Shown here piece by piece: positions 53,480-64,000 of a DNA stretch of 64,000 nucleotides. Within the stretch, counting starts at the first letter, position 1; each line of letters begins with the position of its first letter. The DNA lies in NCBI GenBank assembly GCA_029876055.1, contig CM056874.1:4588001-4652000 (forward strand). The letters are read 5' to 3'. The translations under genes and the position numbers were made by a program. The stretch is from Madurella fahalii (taxonomy: Eukaryota; Ascomycota; Sordariomycetes; Sordariales). The notes beneath the pieces are model-generated. The model was not told the DNA's origin and made no database searches. It saw only the letters and a program-made list of their open reading frames with translations.

Positions 53480-56036
53480 ATGTCGGACGATCCGCTTCAG
53501 GTCCTTGCCAGCGCGGGGAAGGGGAAGAGCACTCGTGGCGTGCTGCGCGTGATCATCCTTGCCCTCATCGCTGGCGCCGCAATTGCAAGCCGGTTGTTCT
53601 CGGTGATTCGTACGTGTCCCTTCTTCCGAGCTGAGAACTTGGGACTGTCGGAATCGCGACGTCCTGGTGCTCAATTGATCTCGCACTGAAAGTTTTGGGG
53701 CTTATCGTGTGCTAATCGAGTCGTTCGATACAGGATTCGAGAGCATCATCCATGAATGTCAGTGTTCCCCTTATACCACCGGGTTCCTCCCCCCACACAT
53801 GCTGACGCGCTGCCAGTCGACCCCTGGTTCAACTTCCGAGCAACCAAGTATCTTGTTGCGAATGGTTTCTACAATTTCTGGGACTGGTTCGATGACCGGA
53901 CATGGCACCCTCTGGGCCGTGTTACAGGAGGCACCCTCTACCCGGGTCTGATGGTGACGAGTGGCGTCATCTACCACGCCCTCCGAGCGCTCACGATCCC
54001 CGTGGATATCCGGAATATCTGCGTCCTCCTCGCGCCAGGCTTCTCCGGTCTCACTGCCATCGCCGCCTATCTTCTCACCAATGAGATGACTCCGTCCTCT
54101 TCGGCTGGCCTCCTGGCCGCCCTGTTCATGGGAATTGCCCCTGGCTACATCTCCCGGTCGGTCGCTGGCAGCTACGATAACGAAGCCATTGCCATTTTCC
54201 TGCTCGTTTTTACCTTCTATCTCTGGATCAAGGCGTTGAAGCTGGGGTCCATGTTGTGGGGCGCTCTCTGCGCGCTCTTCTACGGTTACATGGTTGCCTC
54301 CTGGGGAGGCTACGCATTCATCACATGTCTTCTCCCCCTCCACGCTTTCGTCCTCATCTGCATGGGCCGCTACAGCACCCGGCTCTATGTTGCATACACC
54401 ACCTGGTATGCCTTGGGCACCCTGGCCAGCATGCAGATTCCCTTTGTTGGTTTTCTGCCCGTCAAGACCAGCGAACACATGCCCGCTTTGGGTGAGTAAA
54501 CCGTCCAACTAGGCGCTTGGGGGCATCAGTTGACCATCTAACCCAACGTAGGCATCTTTGGCTTCCTGCAGCTGCTTGCGTTTCTGGACTATGTCCGCTC
54601 AGCAATTCCCAGCCGCCAGTTCCAGACCTTTTTGTGGCTGTTCGCTGGAGGGAGTTTCGGGCTGGGGCTGCTGGGGCTGGTCATCGCCACCAGCGCTGGC
54701 TTCATTGCCCCGTGGAGCGGCCGCTTCTACTCGCTGTGGGACACGGGCTACGCCAAGATCCATATCCCCATCATTGCCTCGGTGTCGGAACACCAGCCCA
54801 CAGCCTGGCCCGCCTTCTTCTTCGACCTCAATATGTTGATCTGGCTCTTCCCCGTCGGTGTGTACCTCTGCTTCCAGCAGCTTGCCGATGAGCATGTCTT
54901 CATTGTCGTCTATGCTCTGTTCGGAAGCTACTTCGCGGGCGTTATGGTCCGTCTGATGCTTACGCTCACCCCGGTGGTCTGCGTTGCCGCCGCCATTGCT
55001 GCCTCAACGCTCCTCGACACGTACCTCAATGCCAAGACACCCAACGCTGAGGAAGCCAAGGCGGTCGACGGTTCTGATGGGGCCGGGAAGAAGGCCAAGC
55101 CCGGCCTCAAATCGACAGGCAAGCCGGTGGTCGGCGTGTACGGGCTCTGGGGCAAGGGCATGATCGTCAGCGCCCTGGCAGTCTATTTGTTGCTTTTCGT
55201 TCTGCATTGCACATGGGTCACCTCCAACGCCTACTCGTCCCCGTCGGTCGTCCTGGCCAGCAGATTGCCCGATGGCAGCCAACATATCATCGATGACTAC
55301 CGTGAGGCGTACCAGTGGCTGCGTCAGAACACGCGCGAGGACGCCAAGATCATGTCGTGGTGGGATTACGGCTACCAGATTGGCGGAATGGCTGACCGTC
55401 CGACGCTGGTCGACAACAACACGTGGAATAACACACATATCGCGACTGTCGGCAAGGCCATGAGTTCTCGGGAGGAGGTCAGCTACCCGATTATGCGTCA
55501 ACACGAGGTCGATTACGTCTTGGTTGTCTTCGGTGGCCTCCTTGGCTACTCGGGCGACGACATCAACAAGTTCCTGTGGATGGTTCGCATCGCTGAGGGC
55601 ATCTGGCCCGATGAGGTCAGCGAGCGCGCCTTTTTCACCCCGCGGGGCGAGTACCGTGTCGATGGCGATGCCACCGAAACCATGAAGAACAGCTTGATGT
55701 GAGTCTTGACAGAAATCTGCCAGCCCATTTTTTGGTCGCGACGTGCAGGGCTAACCAACCAATAGGTACAAGATGTCGTACTACAACTACAACAATCTCT
55801 TCCCGCCCGGGCAGGCTATGGATCGTATGCGTGGCGTCCGCCTTCCAGAGGTCGGTCCAACGCTCAGCACAATTGAGGAGGCATTCACAAGCGAGAACTG
55901 GATTATCCGTATCTACAAGGTCAAGGACCTTGACAACCTGGGCCGTGACCATGCGTCAGCGGCGGCGTTCGACCGCGGCCACAAGAAGAAGAAGGCCACA
56001 AAGAAGAGAGGCCCTCGGCTCCTTCGCGTAGATTAG
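53480..56036 (+). CDS. stt3: Oligosaccharyltransferase catalytic subunit Stt3
   Basis: Five exons, 53480-53609, 53734-53757 (24 nt), 53817-54491, 54552-55698 and 55766-56036, give 748 residues. Stt3 transfers the glycan from dolichol to Asn-X-Ser/Thr sites in the ER lumen. The first luminal acidic motif is HEFDPWFNFRATKYLV, with TWHPLGRVTGGTLYPGLM following. About 13 hydrophobic membrane segments occupy residues 20-450. The acceptor-binding WWDYGYQIGG lies near residue 545, with DNNTWNNTHI following. The C-terminal end is Lys-rich. The internal Ala/Lys loop between membrane segments (LNAKTPNAEEAKAVDGSDG) is a typical fungal insertion. Exon 2 codes for the residues just before the active-site Asp. 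Confidence 0.96.
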
Positions 56037-56828
56037 GAGGCAAATCTAGCGAGAGGCGTGTGTATAAAAAGTATGTTAGAATCCATTTCCTTATTTTGCT
56101 ATTCTGAATGGCCGGGGAAAATAGGCCGAGTGTGGCGTGTGTAAAAGGAAGAGCGTGTGAATCTGAAATATAGGCCTGCCATTTTCAAAAGCACTTCTTT
56201 CAACTGCCTTGGGTTTGTGCAACTGCGATGCTAGGTGAGGCGTGACCATGGATGTTTCTAGGGGCTTTCTGCCGCGGCATTTCGCCGTTCGATGTGCTGC
56301 CTTGTACATGGGAAGCGAAACAGTCGGTAACCGTCGCCGTCGCGAGGCCCCGGAATCGTGAGCAGAACGTTAATCTAAAGTTTTCTCAACGCACACATCC
56401 GCTTTTTCTCCATCCCCAACTCCCAATCGGTCGGGTGACCACGGAAAATACAGTGCAAAGGGACAATACTGTTAGGAATCAAGACGAAATTGTAGAAGGA
56501 GCTCCGGTGCTCTATGTTAAATTCACTCGGCCCCCTCCTACTTCCTCGCCGTTCCACTCATCTCTCCTTTCTTCCCCATCTCTCTTTTCTTCCCCAGCTC
56601 TCTTTTCTTCCCCAGCTCTCTTTTCTTCCCCAGCTCTCTTTTCTTCCCCAGCTCTCTTTTCTTCCCCAGCTCTCTTTTCTTTCCCAGCCTCTTTTCTTCC
56701 TAAGCACTTCTTGTTTTTACCCTTCACTCGCTCTCCCTCCCTAAGCCGATCGACATCGTCCGCCTTTATTTTATTTTGGCGTGTATCCAAGATTGTGGCT
56801 GTCAGATTCCGGCTTATACAACGCCAGA
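56037..56828. promoter_or_regulatory. Intergenic region with pyrimidine minisatellite, stt3 / zinc-ribbon gene
   Basis: About 790 nt holds the stt3 3' UTR and the upstream region of the zinc-ribbon gene. It contains the 18-bp tandem repeat annotated separately. A long plus-strand frame (56252-57160) runs through the repeat but has no motif and is rejected as coding. Confidence 0.5.
56581..56688 (+). repeat. 18-bp minisatellite of 3'-splice-site-like units
   Basis: Five exact tandem copies of TCTCTTTTCTTCCCCAGC (56581-56670) are followed by a sixth with one change (56671-56688), with degraded copies at both edges. Each unit is a pyrimidine tract ending in CCCAG, the form of a 3' splice site. 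It lies about 140-250 nt upstream of the predicted start of the zinc-ribbon gene. Confidence 0.9.
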
Positions 56829-58773
56829 ATGCATATCAGTGTGTAAGTGGGATCCAGAAACCGCCTCGGTTACTTCACAGGTTCGATCAAGGCGATGTGT
56901 TTCGCGACACCACGTCGAAGTACAAGCACAGTCATCAGCGCCAAAAGGATGGTCGCGCTTTCTTGCGACGCAATAGTCACTTGCTGACCTTTATATCACT
57001 AGCACCAAAGAGACCGGTTGGGAAGGAGACGGCCCAAATGACGGGTTCACGCCTTGCCGCAAGGTCAATAAGCGATACCGCTTCATTCTCGACGTCAGTC
57101 TGGGCTCCCCGGAAGCCAGAGTCGGCATCAACAAGGCGGCGACCCAAGTTGAGCGACTGAAGGATTGTCCCGCGATCAATAAACCCGAAGCGCCGGCCAA
57201 TTTCAAGGAGCTTTGCTGCTACGTCTGCGGCAAGACGCGGTCCGGTCGCTATCATCAGCAGCTCCAGGCAAAGCGCGGCGAGATTACCATTCCCAGCCTC
57301 TGCCGTGGGTGCCGCCGTGACCGGAAAGTACGGATCTCTAGTTGTGGTCGTGGTGAATATTGTCATCGCCGCGTCACTAGACGCCAGGCTCATGTCGACA
57401 ATCGCGAATGGTGCGCGAACTGTGGTGTTCTTCGATCGGAGCGCTACCACGAGTTGTATATATCTGGGAACTTGCCACCCTGGTCCGAAATCTGTGGAAA
57501 ATGTAAAAAGATGGTGAAGGACGGCGGAGAACGCGAGCTGCGTCGGATGCTCTCGGAAGAGCTAATGAAGAGATGGAGCAGCAAGCAGGAGCGTGGGCAC
57601 GCGGATCGCCACAGCCAGCGTCGTTCTCGGAACAACCGCGCTGCTCCAAAGCACCATACCTCTCACCACAAGGCGGAGACCGATCGCAACCAGTCTTCCG
57701 CAGGTGGCATTCCGACCGATGACAGTCCCCAGAAGAGTCAGGACCATGGAGAGCCCACCGCCGTGTCTGCGATACGGGACCATAACGCCGAGTCTTCTAT
57801 CTCTACGAAGGGCTCCCAGGGTCTAGAGGCTCAGGAGGTCTCCAAGGCCATGGCCAAAAAGGATACACCGGGTGGTGGCCTTAATCCTGCTTTGGCAGAG
57901 CAGCAAGAGCCTCGGAAATCCTCGCAGCCAGAGAAATCAGACGAAGGTCTCAAGCCATGCGAGTCGGAGCAAGTCACCCAACCTCAAGAGAAGCGCGAGC
58001 GACCCGGACCTGGTCTCCCCTCCGCTACAGCTGCGGACACCCAACAGCATCAAAAGAATCATGGCCGCCGTCGCGATAGCCACCGACAGCGGGGGTCGGC
58101 ATCTCAGCCGCCGCCGCCACAGCCTGAGCGTCAACCCCAGCAGCAGCACCGTGACAACTCCAGGCCGAAGCAGTCCCGGCCTATGGGCGTCTCCGACATG
58201 TACTGGGCCTCTGAGGAAGGTGCTCGCGAGAGCGGATTCACCCGCGCATTCGGCTTCCCCGGTGTTTACGAGTACAATAGTAACAATAACTGTGGTCACT
58301 ACCATTACGGCCATGACTTCGACCGTCCGCAGCAGGGCGTGGGCGCCACCTTTGTCGGAGTAGACGGAGCGTTCTCCGCCATGCGCCCTACCAACTACTC
58401 CTGCTCCGAGAGCGAGGACGAGGCTGGCCGCTACCGCGCGTCGTCCACCACGGCTACTACTACTTCTTACAGCCAGGGCACCACGGCCTCCTCGTCAAGC
58501 AACTCCGGTAGAAGCAGGCGGAGCGTTGCTACGTCCGTCGACACCTCGCCCGAGCTAGGTGGCGCTGCCGCCTTTGGCTACTTCTCTGCCGCATCTACCA
58601 AGAAGGGACGGGCGGGCATGCCATCGCCAAACCACCATCGGCAGCAGCGCACCGCGTCGCGGATTTGGGAGATCAACTCGGCCGAGGCAGAGGAGATTGA
58701 GAAGGCCCATGTGAAGCTTCTTGGTGTGAAGCGCAATGACGAGAACAGCACCCGCAGCATCACCAGCGAGTAA
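56829..58773 (+). CDS. Uncharacterised protein with two tandem Cys4 zinc ribbons
   Basis: The main exon, 57003-58773, is open but has no ATG before the conserved part, so an upstream exon is needed. I propose 56829-56842 (MHISV, GTAAGT donor) spliced to 57003 (CTGAC branch, CACTAG acceptor), giving 594 residues; this first exon is uncertain. Two ribbons of the same design lie at residues about 76-108 (YVCGKTRSGRYHQQL, SLCRGC) and 142-172 (WCANCGVLRSERYHEL, ICGKC), each CxxCGxxRSxRYH followed by CxxC. The remaining 420 residues are disordered, rich in Ser, Gln, His and Arg. I recall similar ribbons in unnamed fungal proteins. The fold suggests zinc binding, perhaps nucleic-acid or protein contact; function is unknown. 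Confidence 0.6.
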
Positions 58774-60046
58774 GGCGGCGGCAGCGGCAGCGGCAGCGGC
58801 GACCCCCTGTTACATGTTGATGACCTCTTATTCTCTGCTAAAATAGCAGGTCCGACTTTGTTGTATTCCTCGATTCTTTCGATTACGATGGATGCGGAGT
58901 GCCAGGGTGTTCCTTTCTCGTCTCGTCTCTCGTTCTATGCCTTTGTCCATTATGACTGAAGGAGAGTGTGACGGCTCAACGACATTGTGGAGGGATGATG
59001 AAAACAGGGATCGGACCGGACCGGAGCGGGCGAGTAGGCAGGAATGGGGTGGGGGATCTCGAGAATCATAAATTAAGGGCAGAAAAGTAGAAACGAGGGA
59101 GGGAGAAAGGGAAGATATCAGAAAACAGAAAAAGAAAAGAAGGAGCATGGTTTGTGATGCGAGGGGGAGAGAAAGGGAAGATATAAGAAAAAGGAAAAGG
59201 AAAAGAAGAGGCATGGTTTGTGATGCGAGGTCTCGGTTATGTTGTAGCCAGCTCCTTGGTTGTGTCACAGGTAGGATCCCGTGGCCAGAGACTCGAGGTT
59301 GTCTTTGAGGTATCCAGGAGGTAGCCTCTTCTATCCTGTCGCTAGATTAGGACAGTCCGTAGAGAGATTGTTGTCTCTCAGCTCTTCCTCCGTGCTGCTC
59401 GCGGTCATCGATATGCTTTTCTACCCAACAAGCGTTTATCTCCCCTTGATGCCGGTACCGACCAAGTAAGCGGCACCCAACCACGACAGATGCTAATCTC
59501 ATCTTGTCTATTTCTGCCCATTTAACTTGGCCACTATAGTTTATCACTGATTTACATACATAGACGCCTAAGATCGTTTTAATCCCCTCACATAGAGCCA
59601 AACAAACCCAACCCCCGCCACGTTTCCTTGCCTATCCTATCATCCATCAGGCACATCACGACAAAGTTATCATATCCACTACTCCCGTTAACCATAATGA
59701 GCGCCGTTCCGTCCAGTACCTAAAATGGTGGAAGAAGTTTCCGCGCCAGTGCCAGAGCATCCATCTTGCCCAGATGCTGCGGCGTATATGGTATACATGG
59801 TGGCCCCTCTTCTTCTTTCCCCGACGGTGGCTCTGGAACGAAACCGAAATAAAGATAGTACTAAGACACAGGACCATTCAGCAGAACGGCGCCGCAAATC
59901 CGCTCAAACGTCTCGCCCGCGTTTTTGACCAGCAGTAACGACAGTGTTGCTTTCGGGGCAACGGGGGTATCTGCACCATCGGAAACCTAACTCTGATGGG
60001 ACTCAAGAATCAGACAGACTGTAGGTAGGCTGGAGGGGGGGCTCGG
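58774..60046. other. Convergent intergenic region with local duplications
   Basis: About 1.27 kb between convergent stops. A (GGCAGC)n run lies just after the zinc-ribbon stop (58776-58800). An imperfect tandem duplication of about 65 bp covers 59101-59230, ending in GCATGGTTTGTGATGCGAGG in both copies. No gene is recognised. Confidence 0.5.
59101..59230 (+). repeat. Imperfect tandem duplication, about 65-bp unit
   Basis: The segment GAGAAAGGGAAGATATCAG..., running to GCATGGTTTGTGATGCGAGG, is followed at once by a second copy with scattered substitutions and a small length change. It is purine-rich and non-coding. Confidence 0.75.
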
Positions 60047-63000
60047 CTAGCCCCTTCTCGCAGCCCTTAGGAGGTCAAGAGTATTCGGTGACGCATGCCG
60101 AAACGTTGGCACTGTTCGACTCCCTGGGACATAAGATGACCAAGGGGTCTGGGTAGCCGACGACTCGCCAAGAGTGATACCGGGTGCGGGACTGACTCTC
60201 CGGATTCCCAGCGCTCGGCATGCTTCGAGCCTCTTGAGCTCAAAGACACGAGAGCGCTGCCTCTCGCGATTGATGCCTCTCATTCGCTCATCGACGTCGT
60301 GATTGGCCTCCTCCATCTTCAGGTCATGCTCGCTTAGACTACGCATCTTCCGCTCCGTCTTGACGCAGACCTCGTCCAGCTTGTCAGCAAGGGCATCCGG
60401 CACAAACGACGGTTTGGATGACGGGCCCTTCTCGGGTCGCGGCTTTGCGCTACCGCCCCAGCAGCATTCAAAGATAAGTTCCGTCATGTGCGATTTATCC
60501 GAAGTCTGCCAAATCGAGATGCGGTCCCCGTCGTAGAGGGCCATCCAGTTCCTGGATGGACCATTGGGGTTTTTGCAATCGTCCGAGGGAAGGTGGACGC
60601 CGTTGATGTAGATGCCGTTGGTCGCTTTGGTCGAGATGTAAAAATGGAATGACTCCTCGTCGACCTCCGGAGCGCGGTTCCACGGCCGGAAATTCTTGGC
60701 CGGGTCGTAGTCTTCCTTCCATAGGAGGATCTTGAAGGCATACTTTGGTACCTTGCACTCGTTCTTGGGAGAGTAAGACCGTGTGTTTTCCAGTGCTCTG
60801 CCCCAGGATACCATGGACTCTGTGATCATTACCGAAATCCCCGGAACTGCGGACCCCGGCGCGGACTGTACGCAGGCGACTACCGGCCTACCCGGATCGG
60901 ACAGCACCGGCAGAATGAGCCGGGAGTCTGTGTCCCGGGTGCCGCGCCGAGTATTCGGAATGCTCACGTCACCGTGGGCTGTGGACGGGATTAAAGCATC
61001 TTCTGCACCGCCGTCTCGAGGCCCTCTGGCTCCATTTCTACCGCCCTCGCAATTGGTCGCGGGGAAATACTTCATGGCTAGCTCCCACAAGGGAGTCTTG
61101 CCCGGGCCGAACTCCTCGTCCCTGGCTGTTGCGGCCATCTTGAAAGCGTCAAGCTGCAATTGGGTCATTTCCGGGTACCCCAGATGCCATGTCTTCCTGT
61201 CTTGCGCCGACCAGTAGGTGGATTTGTGGACCGGGTTATCAATCTGCCGACCGGACTGAGCGCGAAGAATAGATGGCATTTGGGCGAGCAGTTCGTACTC
61301 CTCATCTTCAATAACCTTGTCCACCGCCAGGTTGACCGAGCCCTCGGACCGAAGCCTCTTGAGGCCGCGTCGGTCTTCGGCAAACGGTGCCTCGTCTCCT
61401 TCGCTGCTGTCGGATGAAGGCTTCCGTTTGCTTGAGTTCAGGTCGCTAGTCCCCGAACGGAGAAGAGAGCCGCCACGCGACTTCATGTTGAGGTGCTCGA
61501 GGATTGACTCGGCGCCGCCCAGGCTTTGTGACGCAACATCAAACGTCATGTTGTTGAGCTCGTCAACCGACCTGCTTTGACTGACAGAGCCGATCGAGGC
61601 TCCTCGACCTCCTGAAGCGGGCTGCGACTGCGACTTCTTTTGCGACCTTTGCCGAGGGGTGAGGAGGCTCTCATCAGAGTCGAAACTGTCTCTGATTTCG
61701 GTTCCGCTGCCCAGAATCTCTGTTGTACCCGTAGAGCCGAAGCTTGCTGCCGATACTGGTAGGTTTAACCGGCTCACTGGAATGGCTCCCGAGCTTCCCA
61801 CCGCCGAAGGATTGACTTCACCAAAGAGACGCTGCGGCTGGTTCCCTGGGCCGAAAGTGTAATTCTCCTTCTCAGAGTCGTAGCCAGTCGGGTTGTTCCC
61901 GATATCTTCTTCCTCGTCTAGAATCTCATCATCGCTGGCGAGAAGCAGGTCTCGGTGCTCAGGACGGTCTCCCCCATCATCCAGACTCAGCTGGGACGCA
62001 TTCACACGAAGCTCCTCATCCGAGATTTCGTCGAATGATTGAGAATTGTGGGGCGTGCCGGTGTTGGCAATCCATACATGGTTCTGTAGAGACTCAACCG
62101 TCGCCCTAGTCTCGGGCCGCCGGTCCAGCATGCGACGTAAAAAGTCAATCCCCTCTTCGGAAACGTTTGCCTGTACGAGGGGTGATACATCCAACGGCCT
62201 AGTCATAATTTGGTGGAGGAGCTCCGAGTGGCTAGCCCCATTCCGGGCTGGGAAAGGCGGCCTCTTGGTCAGGGCGTAGAAAAGAACACCTCCCAAGGAC
62301 CATATATCGACGGCATGGTCGTACCGCTGGCCTGTTGCTGGGCGGAGACGGCGGTTGCGCGGATGGCGTCGGCCATGGTTGTCATACTCGGCGAATTCCG
62401 AATAGACCTCCGGGGCGCAGTATAGAAGCGTGCCGCAAAATGTCCGTAGGAATGTCTGCTCATTGTCAATCATTTTGGAAAGTCCAAAGTCGGTCAGTTT
62501 CACCACCGGCGGGTTTAGTGAGTCGACAAGGATGTTGTCCGGTTTCACATCTCGGTGGGTGATGTTCATGTCGTGCAGATAGCCCAGCGCGTCCAGCAGC
62601 TGCTTCGCTATCGTCCTTGTATCGCTCTCCGAAAATGGCCCGTTTTCCGCAATCAGCTTGCCCAGATCGCCGCCGCCCACAAATTCCATGATTATAATGA
62701 GGAGCCTATCGTCCCAGTCGAGGTGTTCGATGTACTGTACAATGTTGGGCTGCCAGAGAGTGAGCGGGGGTGGTCAATGTATTCCAGCAGGTAGTGGGTT
62801 GGGGGTTAGCGTACGTGTTTTATCCTCTGCATGATCCTCATTTCGTTTTCTACCTTTTGATCTAACACGCCGTTCTTCATGAACTTCCGCTTGTCAAGTT
62901 CCTTTGCTGCGTAAGGGTGGCCGGTGAGCTTCATGGTTACTTTATACACCGTCGCGAAAGCGCCGCGGCCGATCTCGCACACGCGATTGTACTTGTTAGA

Positions 63001-64000
63001 CCCGTTCCACGCTCTTTGGAGCCCGTCTGAGAGAGCACGGCTGTAATTCTGTTGTGTATCGTCTGCTTGGGCCCGGCGAGCCACAGCGAAATTGGTGGCC
63101 TTGCGCGTTGGGGCGGCAAGGCGCCTTGGGGGGTTGGGTTTGAAAATATCCACCTAGACGATGCCGTTAGTGTGAGACAAGCCTTACGGGATCTGTTGGC
63201 GTGAGATCTGGAAAGGAGAGACGTACATGGCCCCCGGGACCAGGCACGATTGTTTCATTCGCATCAATGACGGGCTGTGCGCGATTGGCCATGTAGGCAT
63301 CCAAGTTCCGCTGATAGGCCTCATGGTACTGGCCGTCGCGGAGTGGGATTCGAACCATGAAGATGAGGTCGTGGCTCGGGTCGGGCCCCAGGATCTTGAT
63401 CTTGGATCCACTGCTAAGCGTTCTCTTTGTCTCTGCGGGCGGGTTTGCTCTCAGCTTGAGCAATGTTTCGTCAACCACGGTCCCGTTTGTCGATTGATCC
63501 TCCAGCATCAACACGGCCCACTCGTTCAGGTAGATCCTGAAGTGTACGTTGCTCAACCGCCGGTTTGGGTCATTCTTCTTAAGACATATGTCGCAGCGAT
63601 TAGGGTTCCGGCCGAAAGTGAATCCTTGGCTGGGGTCCTTGACCTGGGCCGAGAACCTCAGAGCTATATGGTGCTCCCCGACATCCGGCAGCGCAAAGTT
63701 TCGCGCGTCGTCCTCCAGCTGGTAGTCTAGATCGAGTCCGTCCACGTCGTCCCTGCCAACCATATGCTGCGAGCTCTCGGCGGCAATTTTCCTCAGCTCC
63801 TCACGTGCGGCGTTTGAGTACGGCAGAAGGATACATATTATGTCTGAAATGTCTTCATCGGAGAAGCCCGAGTTCTGCTGGCCGAACCGGCGCGGGTCGA
63901 CGACGGTTTGCGTCGCTGCGCACACGTGTTTTGGTCAGAAAATGCATACCACACATGCAGCTCGCGTCTAATGCAAACGGGACGGACCGACCTTGAGTAG
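60047..64000 (-). CDS. rad53: Rad53/CHK2-family checkpoint kinase with two FHA domains (5'-partial)
   Basis: Exons in the window are 64000-63992 (partial, runs off the edge), 63915-63227, 63153-62815 and 62749-60047, about 1,246 residues. The start codon is outside. Near the N-terminus a TQATQT cluster is a likely ATM/ATR target. FHA1 has FTFGRNPNRCDICL, RRLSNVHFRIYL and EDQSTNGTVVDETL. The kinase has GRGAFATVYKV, AAKELDKRKF, THRDVKPDN, LTDFGLSKM and FCGTLLYCAPEVY. A long Ser/Gln-rich linker with SQ sites follows, then FHA2 with HFYISTKATNGIYINGVHLP and MALYDGDRISIW. FHA-kinase-FHA order is that of yeast Rad53, the DNA-damage and replication checkpoint kinase; Neurospora mus-59 is a candidate orthologue. 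The function is inferred from the family. Confidence 0.92.

Noticed and set aside
56252..57160. Long plus-strand frame of 302 codons upstream of and overlapping the zinc-ribbon exon
   Set aside because: It is created by the in-frame 18-bp repeat, has no motif, and overlaps the true zinc-ribbon coding frame in another phase.
63340..63365. GGGATTCGAACC-like sequence, considered as the T-arm of a tRNA gene
   Set aside because: It lies within the FHA1 coding exon and no acceptor stem, D-arm or anticodon arm can be drawn around it.

Overview
This window is nuclear DNA of a filamentous ascomycete (Pezizomycotina, most likely a Sordariomycete and probably Sordariales). The genes are interrupted by short introns (mostly 50-100 nt) with GTAAGT/GTATGT-type donors, CTAAC/CTGAC branch points and CAG/TAG acceptors. 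Coding DNA is GC-rich with strong C/G third-position preference, genes lie on both strands, and several families are typical of filamentous fungi (DUF2417 membrane protein, LRG1-type LIM-RhoGAP, Zap1/ZafA-type zinc regulator, mitochondrial HMG-box protein). The species assignment is inference. No rRNA, tRNA, CRISPR, intact transposon or secondary-metabolite cluster was recognised.

Layout, left to right. 0-12 kb: 5' end of brr2 (-), a coiled-coil protein (+), rfc2 (-), a tandem-UBC E2 of the UBE2Z type (+), an uncharacterised low-complexity protein (-) and a DUF2417 membrane protein (+). 13-31 kb: lrg1 (+), erg26 (-), an uncharacterised protein (+), a mitochondrial HMG-box protein (-), prp5 (+), a small MGNLCS protein predicted to be N-myristoylated (-) and a Zap1/ZafA-like zinc regulator (+). 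33-45 kb: dpp3 (-, 12 exons), then a sparse 8-9 kb region whose only gene is a gluconokinase (+), with about 4 kb of non-coding DNA on each side and AT-rich patches in the right half. 45-64 kb: BCKDH E2 (-) and atp10 (+) sharing a divergent promoter, gos1 (-), rpl6 (-) and rpl35 (+) sharing a divergent promoter, stt3 (+), an uncharacterised protein with two tandem Cys4 ribbons (+), and a Rad53/CHK2-type FHA-kinase-FHA checkpoint kinase (-) that runs off the right edge.

The genes are mainly housekeeping functions: splicing (brr2, prp5), replication and checkpoint (rfc2, rad53), translation (rpl6, rpl35), secretory pathway (stt3, gos1), sterols (erg26), mitochondria (HMG-box protein, BCKDH E2, atp10), zinc homeostasis and Rho signalling. 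They do not form one pathway. Two divergent pairs look co-regulated: rpl6/rpl35 (cytosolic ribosome) and BCKDH E2/atp10 (mitochondrion).

The most notable content is in gene structure. There are two microexons (12 nt in the E2, 9 nt in dpp3), three GC-AG introns (rfc2, the E2, gos1), two in-frame stop-free introns in prp5, an ATG-only first exon in rpl35, and an 18-bp minisatellite made of repeated 3'-splice-site-like sequences upstream of the zinc-ribbon gene. I rebuilt exon models by hand from conserved protein motifs, splice consensus and reading-frame arithmetic. All exon sums are multiples of three, but no transcript data were available.
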